Source: Bacillota bacterium (lineage in GTDB: Bacteria; Bacillota; Clostridia; Lachnospirales; Lachnospiraceae). From it: DNA of 64,000 bases. Positions 53,630 to 62,000 of this stretch are shown one piece after another. The notes below the pieces were generated by a model. That model was not told where the DNA came from and searched no databases. It worked only from the letters and a program-made list of their open reading frames with translations. Position 1 is the first letter of the stretch. Each line of letters starts with the position of its first letter. The translations under genes were made by a program, and so were the position numbers. The DNA lies in assembly GCA_023439125.1 (NCBI GenBank), contig JAEXOU010000005.1, forward strand, positions 620,001 to 684,000, written 5' to 3'.

Positions 53630-54115
53630 ATGGGAAAAAAAGCTACGAAAGCTGCCAATAACATGTATTGTATCGCACGTTACGAAGCATCAAAAACAAA
53701 TGATTCATTTTCAAGTCGTGAAAAAGCCTCAGAATTACTACATATTGAGCGTACTCGCTTATCAAACATTGAATTAGGTAATATAACTCCTTATCCAGAA
53801 GAAGTATTAACCATGTCCAAAGCATATAATACACCTGAATTATGTAACACCTATTGTGCATCTGAATGTCCAATTGGTGTAACTTGTGTTAAAAAAGTGG
53901 AAATCGAAGATTTTGATCGTCTAGCCTTAAAAGTTCTAGGTTCACTTAAAGATATTGATGATTTACGTTCTTCCTTAATTGAGATTTCTGAAGATGGAGT
54001 CATCACAAAAGATGAAAAAGATGAATTTGATACCATTTTAGATACACTTGATAAGATTTCTAATAATGCCAAAGCCCTTCAATTATGGGCGAAAAAAAAT
54101 ATAAAAAGCGAGTAA
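53630..54115 (+). CDS. HTH-domain regulator with acidic C-terminal helix
   Basis: A 161-residue protein: HTH of the XRE type at about 27-70 (SSREKASELLHIERTRLSNIELGNITPYPEEVLTMSKAY), then a Cys-rich stretch CNTYCASECPIGVTCVKK with four to five cysteines at about 72-89, then a C-terminal helical region (100-160). The cysteines could bind a metal or cluster, or be structural. Similar proteins occur in clostridial genomes and phages. It probably regulates itself and the divergent membrane protein. Start follows GGAGAG. Confidence 0.8.
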   Translation: MGKKATKAANNMYCIARYEASKTNDSFSSREKASELLHIERTRLSNIELGNITPYPEEVLTMSKAYNTPELCNTYCASECPIGVTCVKKVEIEDFDRLALKVLGSLKDIDDLRSSLIEISEDGVITKDEKDEFDTILDTLDKISNNAKALQLWAKKNIKSE

Positions 54116-54261
54116 TATGCAATAAGTGAATAGCCTTAAGAAGTAAACATTGATAACATTATAAACACAACAGGATAAGATATTTGTTATATTGATGAAA
54201 ATGATAAATTAAGTTCAGAATAGTAATTTTGACGCTCTAATTCTAGAAAGGAAAACAAAAC

Positions 54262-56598
54262 ATGAAAATACTAAAAGTATTTATTCTTACCTTATCTTTA
54301 ATGTTATCTGCTGTCTCAGATATTAATATCCATGCTTCGGGAAATATCTATTATGTTTCATTGAATGGTAGTGATAAAAATAATGGGTCATTCAATTTTC
54401 CATGGCTTAGTATCAATAATTCTATCAATAAGTTAACCCCTGGGGATACCCTCTATGTTATGGGAGGTACTTATAACGAAAAGATAGATATTAATGTATC
54501 GGGTTCTGATAATAATTTTATTACCATTGCTTCTTATCCTGGTCAAACAGCTATATTAGACGGAACTACCTTAAAAATGTCTTCCGATATGGATGCTATG
54601 ATTTATATCTATGATCAAAGTAATATAATTATCAATGGATTTGAAATTAGAAATTTCAGTACTACCAAGACTGGCACTTGTATAGGTGGAATTATTGTTG
54701 ATGGCGAATGCAAAAATATAGAGCTTCACAATAACTATATTCATGATATTAATAATATGGCTAACGTGGATTCTGATTTAAATGGTAGAGACGCACACGG
54801 TATTGCTATTTATGGTGCCTCAAAAGCTATTTTTACTGGACTAGTTATCGATGGGAATACGATTTCCAACTGTAAATTAGGTTCTAGCGAAGCACTTACT
54901 GTTAATGGTAATATTTCCGGCTTTAAAGTAACAAATAATCTTGTTCATGATAATGATAATATAGGTATTTGTTTCATTGGTTATGAAGGAGTATGTACCT
55001 CTACCGAGTTAGACAGGGCTAGAAATGGAATATGTAGAGGAAATGTTGTATATAACATTGATTCTTACAAAAATCCTGCATATGGAGAGGATCGATGTGC
55101 AGATGGGATATACTGTGATGGTTCAACCGATATTATAATTGAAAGAAATACAGTTTATAATGTGAATTTTGGCATTGAACTAGCAAGTGAGCATAAAGCA
55201 AAAGATACAAGTTATATTACAGTAAGGGATAACCTTGTTTTTAATTGCACAAATTCCGGACTTGCAATGGGAGGCTACAATTCTCAAAAAGGCTATTCGT
55301 TAAATAATAAAATTCTAAATAATACATTCTATCATAATGATACTTTAAAAGGTAGTTTTGGTGAAATATATTTACAGTATACTGCAAATAATAATATTAT
55401 TATGAATAATATTTTCTATACCAATGACCAAAATATATTTATCTATGATTCTTATGCTAAAAATACCGGAAATGTTATTGACTATAATATTTATTACTCA
55501 AATGTAAACGTTGAAAAATGCATTTGGAGATGGAAAAATACTAATTACATAGGTTTTTCAGATTACACAGCAAAGACAGGTAATGATATAAATTCAGTGT
55601 TCTCTGATCCAATGTTTCATGATATATCGAAACAGGATTTCAGCATTTTAAAAGATTCTCCAGCAATTGATAAAGGTAACCCTGATTTTATATCAACCTT
55701 GCCATTTGATGGAGTTATTGAAACAGATCTTGTCGAAAATTCTAGAATAGTTAATCTTAGAGTAGATTGTGGTGCGTATGAATATCAAGCAAAAGACTCT
55801 ACTCCTACATCGACACTTACACCGACAACGACACTTACACCGACAACGACGCCAACTCCAACTCCAACTCCAACTCCTACTCCGACTCTGACACCAACTC
55901 CAACTCCGACTCCGACACTAACGCCAAATAATACATCTCCTTCTACACCAATATTTATACCGCCTTCTACGCCAGCATTTACGCCATCACCATCTCCTAC
56001 TCCTACTCCTACTCCAACACCGACGCCGACACCTACTCCTACTCCAAGCCCTATACCAACTCCAATTCCTAAACCAACTCTGACTCCTACTCCAATACCT
56101 AAATATACTAAAATAAATGTGGATGGAAAGTCAACCGATTGGAATAACATTAGTTCCTTATTCAAAGCCTCAAAAGGATACTCAAGAAAATTGAAGCTAT
56201 ATAATGATAAATCATACTTGTACGGGTGTGTTACTGGTAAGAACTTAAGAAGTTATCCAAATGTTTTATTCTTAATCAATTCTGATAATGATTCGACTAC
56301 AGGATATAATGATGCTTACTCAAAGATTAAGACTACTGGATTTGATTATAAACTAGAGAATGGAGTTCTTTATAAATATATTGGAGATGGAAGTGATTGG
56401 AGATGGAAAAAAACTACGAATAGTAAAGCGGTTCAATCAAAGACATCCAATTGTATTGAGATGAAGATTTCTCTAGCATCTTTAAAGATAAAAAAGGGAG
56501 ATAAAGTCAAAATAGCTTATATATTCTTAGATAAGAATTGGAACGAAAAAGAAATACTTCCTAGATTAGGTAATATAAAGTCGTATACGCTTAAATAA
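54262..56598 (+). CDS. Secreted pectate-lyase-like beta-helix protein
   Basis: A 778-residue protein with signal peptide (cut near HASG, residue 27). Residues about 28-505 form a right-handed parallel beta-helix: IYYVSLNGSDKNNGS, TPGDTLYVMGGTYNEKI, then coils with Asn/Ile ladders such as NIELHNNYIHDINN, IIIERNTVYNVNFGIELAS and NKILNNTFYHND. This is the DUF1565/PL9-like pattern of pectate lyases, so a polygalacturonate lyase is likely, although catalytic residues were not pinned. A Thr-Pro linker of about 100 residues (512-612) leads to a C-terminal beta domain (615-778, INVDGKSTDWNNIS) resembling family 9 binding or DOMON-like modules. Own terminator. Confidence 0.85.
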   Translation: MKILKVFILTLSLMLSAVSDINIHASGNIYYVSLNGSDKNNGSFNFPWLSINNSINKLTPGDTLYVMGGTYNEKIDINVSGSDNNFITIASYPGQTAILDGTTLKMSSDMDAMIYIYDQSNIIINGFEIRNFSTTKTGTCIGGIIVDGECKNIELHNNYIHDINNMANVDSDLNGRDAHGIAIYGASKAIFTGLVIDGNTISNCKLGSSEALTVNGNISGFKVTNNLVHDNDNIGICFIGYEGVCTSTELDRARNGICRGNVVYNIDSYKNPAYGEDRCADGIYCDGSTDIIIERNTVYNVNFGIELASEHKAKDTSYITVRDNLVFNCTNSGLAMGGYNSQKGYSLNNKILNNTFYHNDTLKGSFGEIYLQYTANNNIIMNNIFYTNDQNIFIYDSYAKNTGNVIDYNIYYSNVNVEKCIWRWKNTNYIGFSDYTAKTGNDINSVFSDPMFHDISKQDFSILKDSPAIDKGNPDFISTLPFDGVIETDLVENSRIVNLRVDCGAYEYQAKDSTPTSTLTPTTTLTPTTTPTPTPTPTPTPTLTPTPTPTPTLTPNNTSPSTPIFIPPSTPAFTPSPSPTPTPTPTPTPTPTPTPSPIPTPIPKPTLTPTPIPKYTKINVDGKSTDWNNISSLFKASKGYSRKLKLYNDKSYLYGCVTGKNLRSYPNVLFLINSDNDSTTGYNDAYSKIKTTGFDYKLENGVLYKYIGDGSDWRWKKTTNSKAVQSKTSNCIEMKISLASLKIKKGDKVKIAYIFLDKNWNEKEILPRLGNIKSYTLK
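55797..56108. repeat. Low-complexity Thr-Pro linker repeat
   Basis: Tandem ACTCCA/ACTCCT/ACACCG hexamers coding Thr-Pro, interrupted by Ser- and Phe-bearing units (STPAFTPS, STPIFIPP). Likely unstable in length. Confidence 0.85.
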
Positions 56599-56618
56599 TA
56601 TTAAATTGAATCACCTAA

Positions 56619-56659
56619 AAAACGGCAATGTGCATACTATTAAGCTACATTGCCGTTTT
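56619..56659 (+). terminator. Terminator of the pectate-lyase-like gene
   Basis: A perfect 13-bp stem AAAACGGCAATGT/ACATTGCCGTTTT followed by a T-rich tract. Confidence 0.9.
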
Positions 56660-56852
56660 AATCTTTTAATGTTGATTACTTCCATCAAGAGACATCTGAA
56701 CGAATTCATGTTTTTTATTGATAACTTATTTAAATCTTTATTTCACGAATATCTCTTTGTATAATCGATTTATTTACATAATTCGAAATTAATATACAAA
56801 ATTATCTATATTATGATAAAATAAAAGCAATATATAAAAGGAGGAATTTTAA

Positions 56853-57695
56853 ATGTATAATGCAACCGGAACAAGAGAAAACATCAAAGTACTGGAATCG
56901 TATTCGAGTGGTGGATTAAAAGTCGAAATATTAGAATATGAAAAGCTACTTGGAATCGCAAATTCATCTATGGCTCAGCGAGTTTACTTTATGGAGAAGC
57001 AAAATATAAGAGTGCGCCAAATCGCATTGTACTTGAATAATGAAAAAGTAACAATCGAAAAAGGTGCAATGAGTTATTTTCAAGGAAACATTCAGATGGT
57101 AAGTGGTGTTACTGTAGGTAACGCACTTGGTCGTATGATTCGAGGTGCTGTTACAGGTGAACAAATGGCTCAGCCAGAGTATACAGGTACAGGTCTTTTA
57201 GTTCTAGAACCATCCTTTAAGCACTTTTTAGTAATGGAATTAGCTCCTGGTGAATCCATAATTGTAGATGATGGTATGTTTTACTGTGCACAAGGAAGCG
57301 TTACTGTAAAGGCTGTTGCTCAACGTAATTTCTCTTCTGCTATTGCAGGTGGTGAGGGTATCTTCCAACAACAACTAACTGGTCCTGGTATTATTATATT
57401 AGAATCGATTGTTCCAATGGAAGAAATTAATATTATTGACCTTCAAAATGATATCTTAAAAGTGGATGGTAACTTTGCTGTACTCCGTTCAAGCAACTTA
57501 GATTTTACGGTAGAACGAAGTGCGAAAACATTAATCGGCTCTGCAGTCAGTGGTGAAGGACTTGTTAATGTATACCGTGGTACTGGACAAGTTTGGTTAG
57601 CTCCTACAATTAAGGTTTATAATACACTCGATATGGCACAGGCGCTCGGTGTTTCTAATACCAGAAATATGAATATGAATACAAGTCGATCGTAA
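56853..57695 (+). CDS. AIM24-family protein
   Basis: A 280-residue protein of the AIM24 family (a double-stranded beta-helix fold like TRAP). Signatures: FMEKQNIRVRQIALYLNNEKVTIEKGAMSYFQGNI, GTGLLVLEPSFKHFLVMELAPGESIIVDDGMFYCAQGSV, GEGIFQQQLTGPGIIILES and GLVNVYRGTGQVWLAPT. Bacterial function is unknown. AAGGAGG lies 10 bases upstream; monocistronic, followed by a large hairpin repeat. Confidence 0.93.
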   Translation: MYNATGTRENIKVLESYSSGGLKVEILEYEKLLGIANSSMAQRVYFMEKQNIRVRQIALYLNNEKVTIEKGAMSYFQGNIQMVSGVTVGNALGRMIRGAVTGEQMAQPEYTGTGLLVLEPSFKHFLVMELAPGESIIVDDGMFYCAQGSVTVKAVAQRNFSSAIAGGEGIFQQQLTGPGIIILESIVPMEEINIIDLQNDILKVDGNFAVLRSSNLDFTVERSAKTLIGSAVSGEGLVNVYRGTGQVWLAPTIKVYNTLDMAQALGVSNTRNMNMNTSRS

Positions 57696-57735
57696 ATCTT
57701 TATACAAAGATAAATTTATTGCACAAATGGTAGTA

Positions 57736-57857
57736 TGAAAAAGAATGAAGGGTGATGGTATATTTTCTTCGGCGCGCTACGCTCACAAGCCCACAAAATG
57801 TATGTGGACTTATAAGGCACCACGAAAAATACCACCACTCTTCATTCTTTTATTCCA
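57736..57857. repeat. Large hairpin with GC-rich core, copy 1
   Basis: Arms 57736-57766 and 57824-57857 are imperfect complements over about 30 bases (AAAGAATGAAG...TGGTAT...TTTTC). The core 57767-57823 shares, in reverse orientation, an identical word of over 25 bases with 59647-59673 that includes GGGCTTGTGAGCGTAGCGCG. No T-tract. It follows the AIM24 gene and faces the oxidoreductase gene end. Confidence 0.8.
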
Positions 57858-57910
57858 TATTCAGCGAGTACGACAGCCTAATTTTATAGAATAGTGAGAA
57901 TATATCTTTA

Positions 57911-59209
57911 TTACTTTTTTAGCCGTTTTTTAGCTGGATTATCAATAATTGCTCCCTCTCTAGTGAAACGTGATCCATGACAGGAACAGTCCCAAGTATG
58001 TTCAACTTTATTCCACTTTAAAGCACATCCAAGATGGGTACATCTCTTTGTGGTCGGAGTTAACATACCCTTAACTGCTTCCCAGCAATTAATAAAAAGT
58101 TGTTGTTTTATAATACTTCGTGATGGAGAATAAATATCCACATAGTCGTTTTTACGATTTAAAACCAAATCTACCAAAATCATTGCTGAAATCATCGAAT
58201 TTGTCATTCCCCATTTATTAAACCCGGTTGCCACATATAGATTTGGAGTATGTTTAGAATATTGACCGATATATGGAATTCCATCTAGAGTCATACAGTC
58301 TTGTGTTGCCCATGCATACTTCTCCTTTGCCATCGGGTAATAGCGACTTGCAAACTTCCGAAGCTCCTCGTAATTACCTCCCACTTTTCCTGTTCTGTGA
58401 TCTCCTCCACCAATCAACAAAAGATTTTTATAATTTCGAAATGACATACCTGTCATTGCTTCATCAACATACATTCCATCTACATTCGGGGCATTTTCTA
58501 AGGCAATTACATAAGAACGATGTTGATACATCTTAATAGAATAGCTTCCATGCTTGTTGAAGATAGGAAAATGTGTCGTTACAATAATCTGATCTGCACA
58601 GATGGTACCACAGTCTGTAATAACTTTATGACCTTCAATATCCTTTACCATCGTATGTTCATAAATATTTAAGTTTTCTGCTATTTGGTATAAAAACATA
58701 AGAGGATGAAATTGTGCCTGATTCTCAAACTGAACTGCACCATTTGAAGTAATTGGTAAAGGTAGCTGTGTGCGAAATTCTGCTTTATAGTTTATTGCCT
58801 CTAAAGCCTTTAGTTCCTTAATTATTTTGTTTCGATCCTTGAGTGTATATACATATGAAGATTTTCTTTCATATTCACATTCAATTGCTTCACACATCTT
58901 TTCGTATTGTGAAATGGCATGTTCATTGGCCTCTAAATACATTTTCGTTTTTTCTAAACCAATACTATGAAGTAATTGATCATAAATTAATCCATGCTGG
59001 GAAGTAATCTTTGCTGTTGTATTCTTTGTAATTCCATTCCCAATCGTATCTGCTTCTACTAACATATACGATATTCCTGCTTGTTGCATAAGATAGGCGC
59101 ACAAAATACCCGCCATACCACCACCTATGATTAATACATCTGTTTTCACATCTTTCGTAAGTGTCTCATAACAAGGTTTTGCTGCTGTTGATGACCATAA
59201 CGATTGCAT
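57911..59209 (-). CDS. FAD-dependent oxidoreductase with Rieske domain
   Basis: A 432-residue cytoplasmic enzyme. The N-terminal FAD-binding motif is VLIIGGGMAGILCAYLM (GxGxxG at about 31-36 from the chosen start), with the DAO-family segments TNSMISAMILVDLVL and YIGQYSKHTPNLYVATGFNKWGM. The C-terminal 50 residues carry a Rieske [2Fe-2S] site: CTHLGC and CSCHGS (two Cys, two His). Similar to Bacillus YhfW; substrate unknown. I start at ATG 59209 after AGGAGG; a longer frame has no ribosome site. Confidence 0.92.
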   Translation of the reverse strand: MQSLWSSTAAKPCYETLTKDVKTDVLIIGGGMAGILCAYLMQQAGISYMLVEADTIGNGITKNTTAKITSQHGLIYDQLLHSIGLEKTKMYLEANEHAISQYEKMCEAIECEYERKSSYVYTLKDRNKIIKELKALEAINYKAEFRTQLPLPITSNGAVQFENQAQFHPLMFLYQIAENLNIYEHTMVKDIEGHKVITDCGTICADQIIVTTHFPIFNKHGSYSIKMYQHRSYVIALENAPNVDGMYVDEAMTGMSFRNYKNLLLIGGGDHRTGKVGGNYEELRKFASRYYPMAKEKYAWATQDCMTLDGIPYIGQYSKHTPNLYVATGFNKWGMTNSMISAMILVDLVLNRKNDYVDIYSPSRSIIKQQLFINCWEAVKGMLTPTTKRCTHLGCALKWNKVEHTWDCSCHGSRFTREGAIIDNPAKKRLKK

Positions 59210-59346
59210 TCTATACCTCCTAGCAATATTGCTTATGGAAATTTTTCTTCCAATATTAGCATATTCACTAAGTAGTATCACCAAATAACTCTCTGTCATT
59301 CATCCACACAAGTACACTTAATATAGAAAATAACTCGTTCTTCTTC

Positions 59347-59383
59347 ATTTCATAGGAAAGTTCTTTGAACTTCCCTATGAAAT
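59347..59383. repeat. Palindromic repeat, copy E
   Basis: Arms TTTCATAGGAAAGTTC and GAACTTCCCTATGAAA around TTT. Together with the adjacent terminator and 59411-59445 it matches 597-690 in reverse. Confidence 0.88.
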
Positions 59384-59390
59384 AAAAAAA

Positions 59391-59410
59391 GCGTCCAAAA
59401 GGAAGGACGC
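59391..59410 (-). terminator. Terminator of the rimM-trmD operon
   Basis: GCGTCC/GGACGC stem followed on the minus strand by T7; the palindromic repeat begins right after the T-tract. Confidence 0.75.
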
Positions 59411-59466
59411 TATGATGCACACAAGCGCGATAGGAAGATGTCGCTTACGCGACCGCGCTTGGCGCC

Positions 59467-59493
59467 AGTGTTTTGCAAGCAAAACACTTTTTT
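59467..59493 (+). terminator. Orphan plus-strand terminator
   Basis: A perfect 10-bp stem AGTGTTTTGC/GCAAAACACT followed by T6 on the plus strand, yet no plus-strand gene lies between 57695 and here. It may belong to the repeat element rather than to a gene. Confidence 0.65.
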
Positions 59494-59548
59494 ATAGCAA
59501 AAATCACAAACGCCTAGCAAACAAACAGGGTTGTTGCATTATGCAACA
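59494..59548 (+). repeat. 55-bp direct repeat, left copy
   Basis: 53 of 55 bases identical to 59706-59760, same orientation, spacing 212 bp; both end in the palindrome GTTGCAT-T-ATGCAAC. Confidence 0.9.
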
Positions 59549-59596
59549 GTCCTCGCAACTTTATTAGCGTTTGTGACTTCATCTCCTATCTTAAAG

Positions 59597-59697
59597 AACG
59601 CGTACACATGTATATTTTCGAAGGCCTTACAAGTCCCACACGCTCATTGTGGGCTTGTGAGCGTAGCGCGCCGTAGAAAATATACATGTTTACGTTT
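59597..59697. repeat. Large hairpin with GC-rich core, copy 2
   Basis: Arms 59597-59619 and 59676-59697 (AACGCGTACACATGTATATTTTC type) enclose the GC-rich core shared with 57767-57823. The core folds on itself through CCCACA/TGTGGG. The arms differ from those of copy 1 except for TATATTTTC. Confidence 0.8.
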
Positions 59698-59705
59698 TCT
59701 TCTTC

Positions 59706-59760
59706 ATAGCAAAAATCACAAACGCCCAGCAAACAAACAGGGCTGTTGCATTATGCAACA
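59706..59760 (+). repeat. 55-bp direct repeat, right copy
   Basis: Pairs with 59494-59548 and flanks the GC-core hairpin, ending 13 bases before the trmD stop codon. Confidence 0.9.
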
Positions 59761-59773
59761 CCCCTTATTCAGT

Positions 59774-60532
59774 CTACTCTTTATTTATATTCTGTTTTTC
59801 CAACCAGCTCTTTTCTTTTTCTGTCAGCTCAGCTTTTGCAAGTAAATCAGGACGAGTTTTCGCCGTTCGGATGATCGATTGTTCTCTTCTCCACTTTTCT
59901 ATATTTGCATGATGACCAGATAATAAAACCTCGGGTACTCTTTTCCCCATAAATGTTTCTGGTCTCGTATATTGAGGGTACTCTAACAGATTATCCTGAA
60001 AGCTTTCAAATTCAGCAGAGACATCATTATTAAGCACACCAGGTATTAAACGTGATATACAGTCAATCATAACCATAACAGGTAATTCACCACCTGTTAA
60101 GACATAATCTCCAATGGATACATAATCAGTAACGACCGTTTCTAGAACTCGCTCATCAATTCCTTCGTAATGTCCACAAAGAAAGATGAGCTCGTCTTCT
60201 TTTGCCAATTCCTCTGCCATTGTTTGATTGAAGGTCTTTCCCTGAGGCGTCAGATATATGACACGAGGTTTCATCTGTTCATTACCCGTACGCTCCTTAA
60301 TGGAAGCAATCACAGCTTCATGAGTCAGATAGACTGGCTCTGCAGCCATAACCATTCCAGCACCACCACCATATGGATAATCATCAACTCTACGATGTTT
60401 ATCTTTTGTGTAGTCACGAATATCTACTGTATTTATAGTTAATAGACCTTTTTCCATTGCACGACCAATGATACTAGTATTCATCGTCTGATTAATCATC
60501 TCAGGAAATAGTGTCATTACATGAAAATTCAT
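59774..60532 (-). CDS. trmD: tRNA (guanine37-N1)-methyltransferase
   Basis: A 252-residue SPOUT methyltransferase that makes m1G37. Knot motifs are present: YPYGGGAGMVMAAEPV, VIYLTPQGKTFNQ, LIFLCGHYEGIDERV and YVSIGDYVLTGGELPVMVM, plus the C-terminal LLSGHHANIEKWRREQSI. Start after GGAGG; 12 bases after rimM. The usual next gene, rplS, is not found downstream; instead there is a terminator and a repeat cluster. Confidence 0.98.
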   Translation of the reverse strand: MNFHVMTLFPEMINQTMNTSIIGRAMEKGLLTINTVDIRDYTKDKHRRVDDYPYGGGAGMVMAAEPVYLTHEAVIASIKERTGNEQMKPRVIYLTPQGKTFNQTMAEELAKEDELIFLCGHYEGIDERVLETVVTDYVSIGDYVLTGGELPVMVMIDCISRLIPGVLNNDVSAEFESFQDNLLEYPQYTRPETFMGKRVPEVLLSGHHANIEKWRREQSIIRTAKTRPDLLAKAELTEKEKSWLEKQNINKE

Positions 60533-60544
60533 CAGTATCCTCCA

Positions 60545-61057
60545 TTATTCTGCAATCATACCTTCAAGTAAATGAAGCTGTATTTTCTTATTTACAACAT
60601 CAATTGTCTTTACACATTGCTCGATATAAGGTACTAACACTTCTTTACCGTTTGCAGTCTTAAATACAAATACATCATTGGCGCCTGTCTGCATTACTTC
60701 GATTAGCTTTCCTACTTCTGCTCCTGCTTCATCATAACCGATACAATCAATTAAATCACAGATAAAGAACTCATTTTCATCTAAAGGAACTGCATGGTCA
60801 CGTGTAACTAATAAATCTTTCCCCTTATACTTCTCAATGTCGTTTATATTATCAATTCCTTTAAATTTAAGAATTGCAAATTGCTTAAAGAATTTTACAT
60901 TTTCGATTTCGAGTGAAATCTTTTCTTTTCCTGTATCAAGTAGAACAACCTTTAAATCAAGAAATCGGTTTACATCATCCGTTGTAGGAAATACCTTAAC
61001 TTCTCCTCTGATACCATGTGTAGACGAAATCACGCCTACTCTTAATAAATCTTCCAT
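60545..61057 (-). CDS. rimM: 16S rRNA processing protein RimM
   Basis: A 170-residue 30S maturation factor: RVGVISSTHGIRGEVKVFPTTDD at the start, LKFKGIDNINDIEKYKGKDLLV, and the PRC-barrel segment VGKLIEVMQTGANDVFVF followed by GKEVLVPYIEQCVKTID. I start at ATG 61057, eight bases after AAAGG. It is separated from khpA by 320 bases holding a terminator and a MITE-like element, so it needs its own promoter; a TATAAT at 61086-61081 is a candidate -10 box but lacks a -35 partner. Confidence 0.96.
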   Translation of the reverse strand: MEDLLRVGVISSTHGIRGEVKVFPTTDDVNRFLDLKVVLLDTGKEKISLEIENVKFFKQFAILKFKGIDNINDIEKYKGKDLLVTRDHAVPLDENEFFICDLIDCIGYDEAGAEVGKLIEVMQTGANDVFVFKTANGKEVLVPYIEQCVKTIDVVNKKIQLHLLEGMIAE

Positions 61058-61114
61058 TGTCTTCACCTTTCCATCTTCTTATTATACATCTCAAGGAAAG
61101 AGATGGTACTAAAC

Positions 61115-61133
61115 TAGTAGTAGCATACTACTA
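61115..61133. repeat. Short perfect hairpin beside the MITE-like element
   Basis: TAGTAGTA-GCA-TACTACTA, 8-bp stem, ending three bases before the left terminal repeat of the element. Confidence 0.7.
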
Positions 61134-61135
61134 TG

Positions 61136-61279
61136 ATTCTGGTGTCAAAAGTACTTTTCTACTTTTTACTCGTCATTTTACACATATTAAGGATAAATTA
61201 TGTTTGTCAGCACATACTCATAACTCTTCTTGTGTAAAATGACGTCATTATACATCTTAAGTACTTTTGACACCAGAAT
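61136..61279. mobile_element. MITE-like element, 144 bp
   Basis: Perfect 21-bp terminal inverted repeats at 61136-61156 and 61259-61279 (outer end ATTCTGGTGTCAAAAGTACT). A second perfect inverted pair CGTCATTTTACAC (61171-61183) and GTGTAAAATGACG (61232-61244) lies inside. No coding capacity. No clear target-site duplication. A partial copy is at 52354-52422. Confidence 0.75.
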
Positions 61280-61296
61280 TTCATTATATAAAAAAA

Positions 61297-61345
61297 GAGC
61301 GTAACAAACTTCCTGATTATAAAATCAATATAGTTTGCTGCGCTC
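61297..61345 (-). terminator. Terminator after khpA
   Basis: GAGCG-x3-AAACT pairs with AGTTTG-x3-CGCTC on both sides of a 21-base loop; on the minus strand T7 follows. It should end the ylxM-ffh-rpsP-khpA transcript before rimM. Confidence 0.8.
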
Positions 61346-61378
61346 GTATTTGTAACATAAATAGCTACAACTTTACAT

Positions 61379-61609
61379 CTATTGTAGTATCTCTACTACA
61401 ACTTTCTTGTCATCCTTTGTTGCGGCAGCCTTAACTACGGTACGAATCGACTTTGCAATACGACCTTGCTTGCCAATTACTTTACCCATATCTTCCGGCG
61501 CAACCTTCAGTTCAACAACGATCGATCTTTCTGTTTCTGTTTCTGTTACAACAACCTCTTCAGGATGATCAACGAGTGACATAGCAATTACTTGAACTAA
61601 ATCCTTCAT
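61379..61609 (-). CDS. khpA: KH-domain RNA-binding protein KhpA
   Basis: A 76-residue protein with one KH domain: LVDHPEEVVVTETE, then the GxxG loop in GKVIGKQGRIAKSIRTVVKAA. Homologues bind many small RNAs and affect cell division in Firmicutes. I start at ATG 61609, eight bases after GGAGG. Follows rpsP closely, as in most Firmicutes. Confidence 0.95.
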   Translation of the reverse strand: MKDLVQVIAMSLVDHPEEVVVTETETERSIVVELKVAPEDMGKVIGKQGRIAKSIRTVVKAAATKDDKKVVVEILQ

Positions 61610-61624
61610 TACTTTCACCTCCGA

Positions 61625-61867
61625 CTATTTGATACCAGCCTTTTTGAATAATCTAGCAACTGTCTCAGTAGGCTGTGCACCATCTGCTATCCATTTTTTA
61701 GCTGCTTCTTCATCTACGGAGAAGGCGCTTGGCTCCTGAGTAGGATCGTAAGTACCGATCTCAGCGATGAATTTACCATCTCTAGGTGCTCTAGCATCAG
61801 CAACAATTACTCTATAGAAAGGTGCCTTTTTTTGACCCATTCTCTTTAATCTAATCTTTACTGCCAT
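61625..61867 (-). CDS. rpsP: 30S ribosomal protein S16
   Basis: An 80-residue ribosomal protein: VKIRLKRMGQKKAPFYRVIVADARAPRDGKFIAEIGTYDP is the family hallmark. Strong AAGGAGG site. 133 bases after ffh, with no recognised element between. Confidence 0.99.
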   Translation of the reverse strand: MAVKIRLKRMGQKKAPFYRVIVADARAPRDGKFIAEIGTYDPTQEPSAFSVDEEAAKKWIADGAQPTETVARLFKKAGIK

Positions 61868-62000
61868 TTGTGATTCACCTCCTTAATATTAACTTCCAAA
61901 ATTTTCAACCATTTATATATTGAATTGTAAGCTAAAAATAGCATTTACAAGACAAAACGACTCAAACACTCGAGTTCAATGCTCATAGTGAATTGTTACA

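Noticed and set aside
55797..56108. Dense hexamer repeats, also open on the minus strand as a Val-Gly-rich frame (55785-56165).
   Set aside because: This is the mirror of the Thr-Pro linker of the pectate-lyase-like protein.
59531..59845. A 104-codon plus-strand frame over the repeat cluster and the end of trmD.
   Set aside because: It is made of the direct repeats and the antisense of trmD; no ribosome site and no family resemblance.
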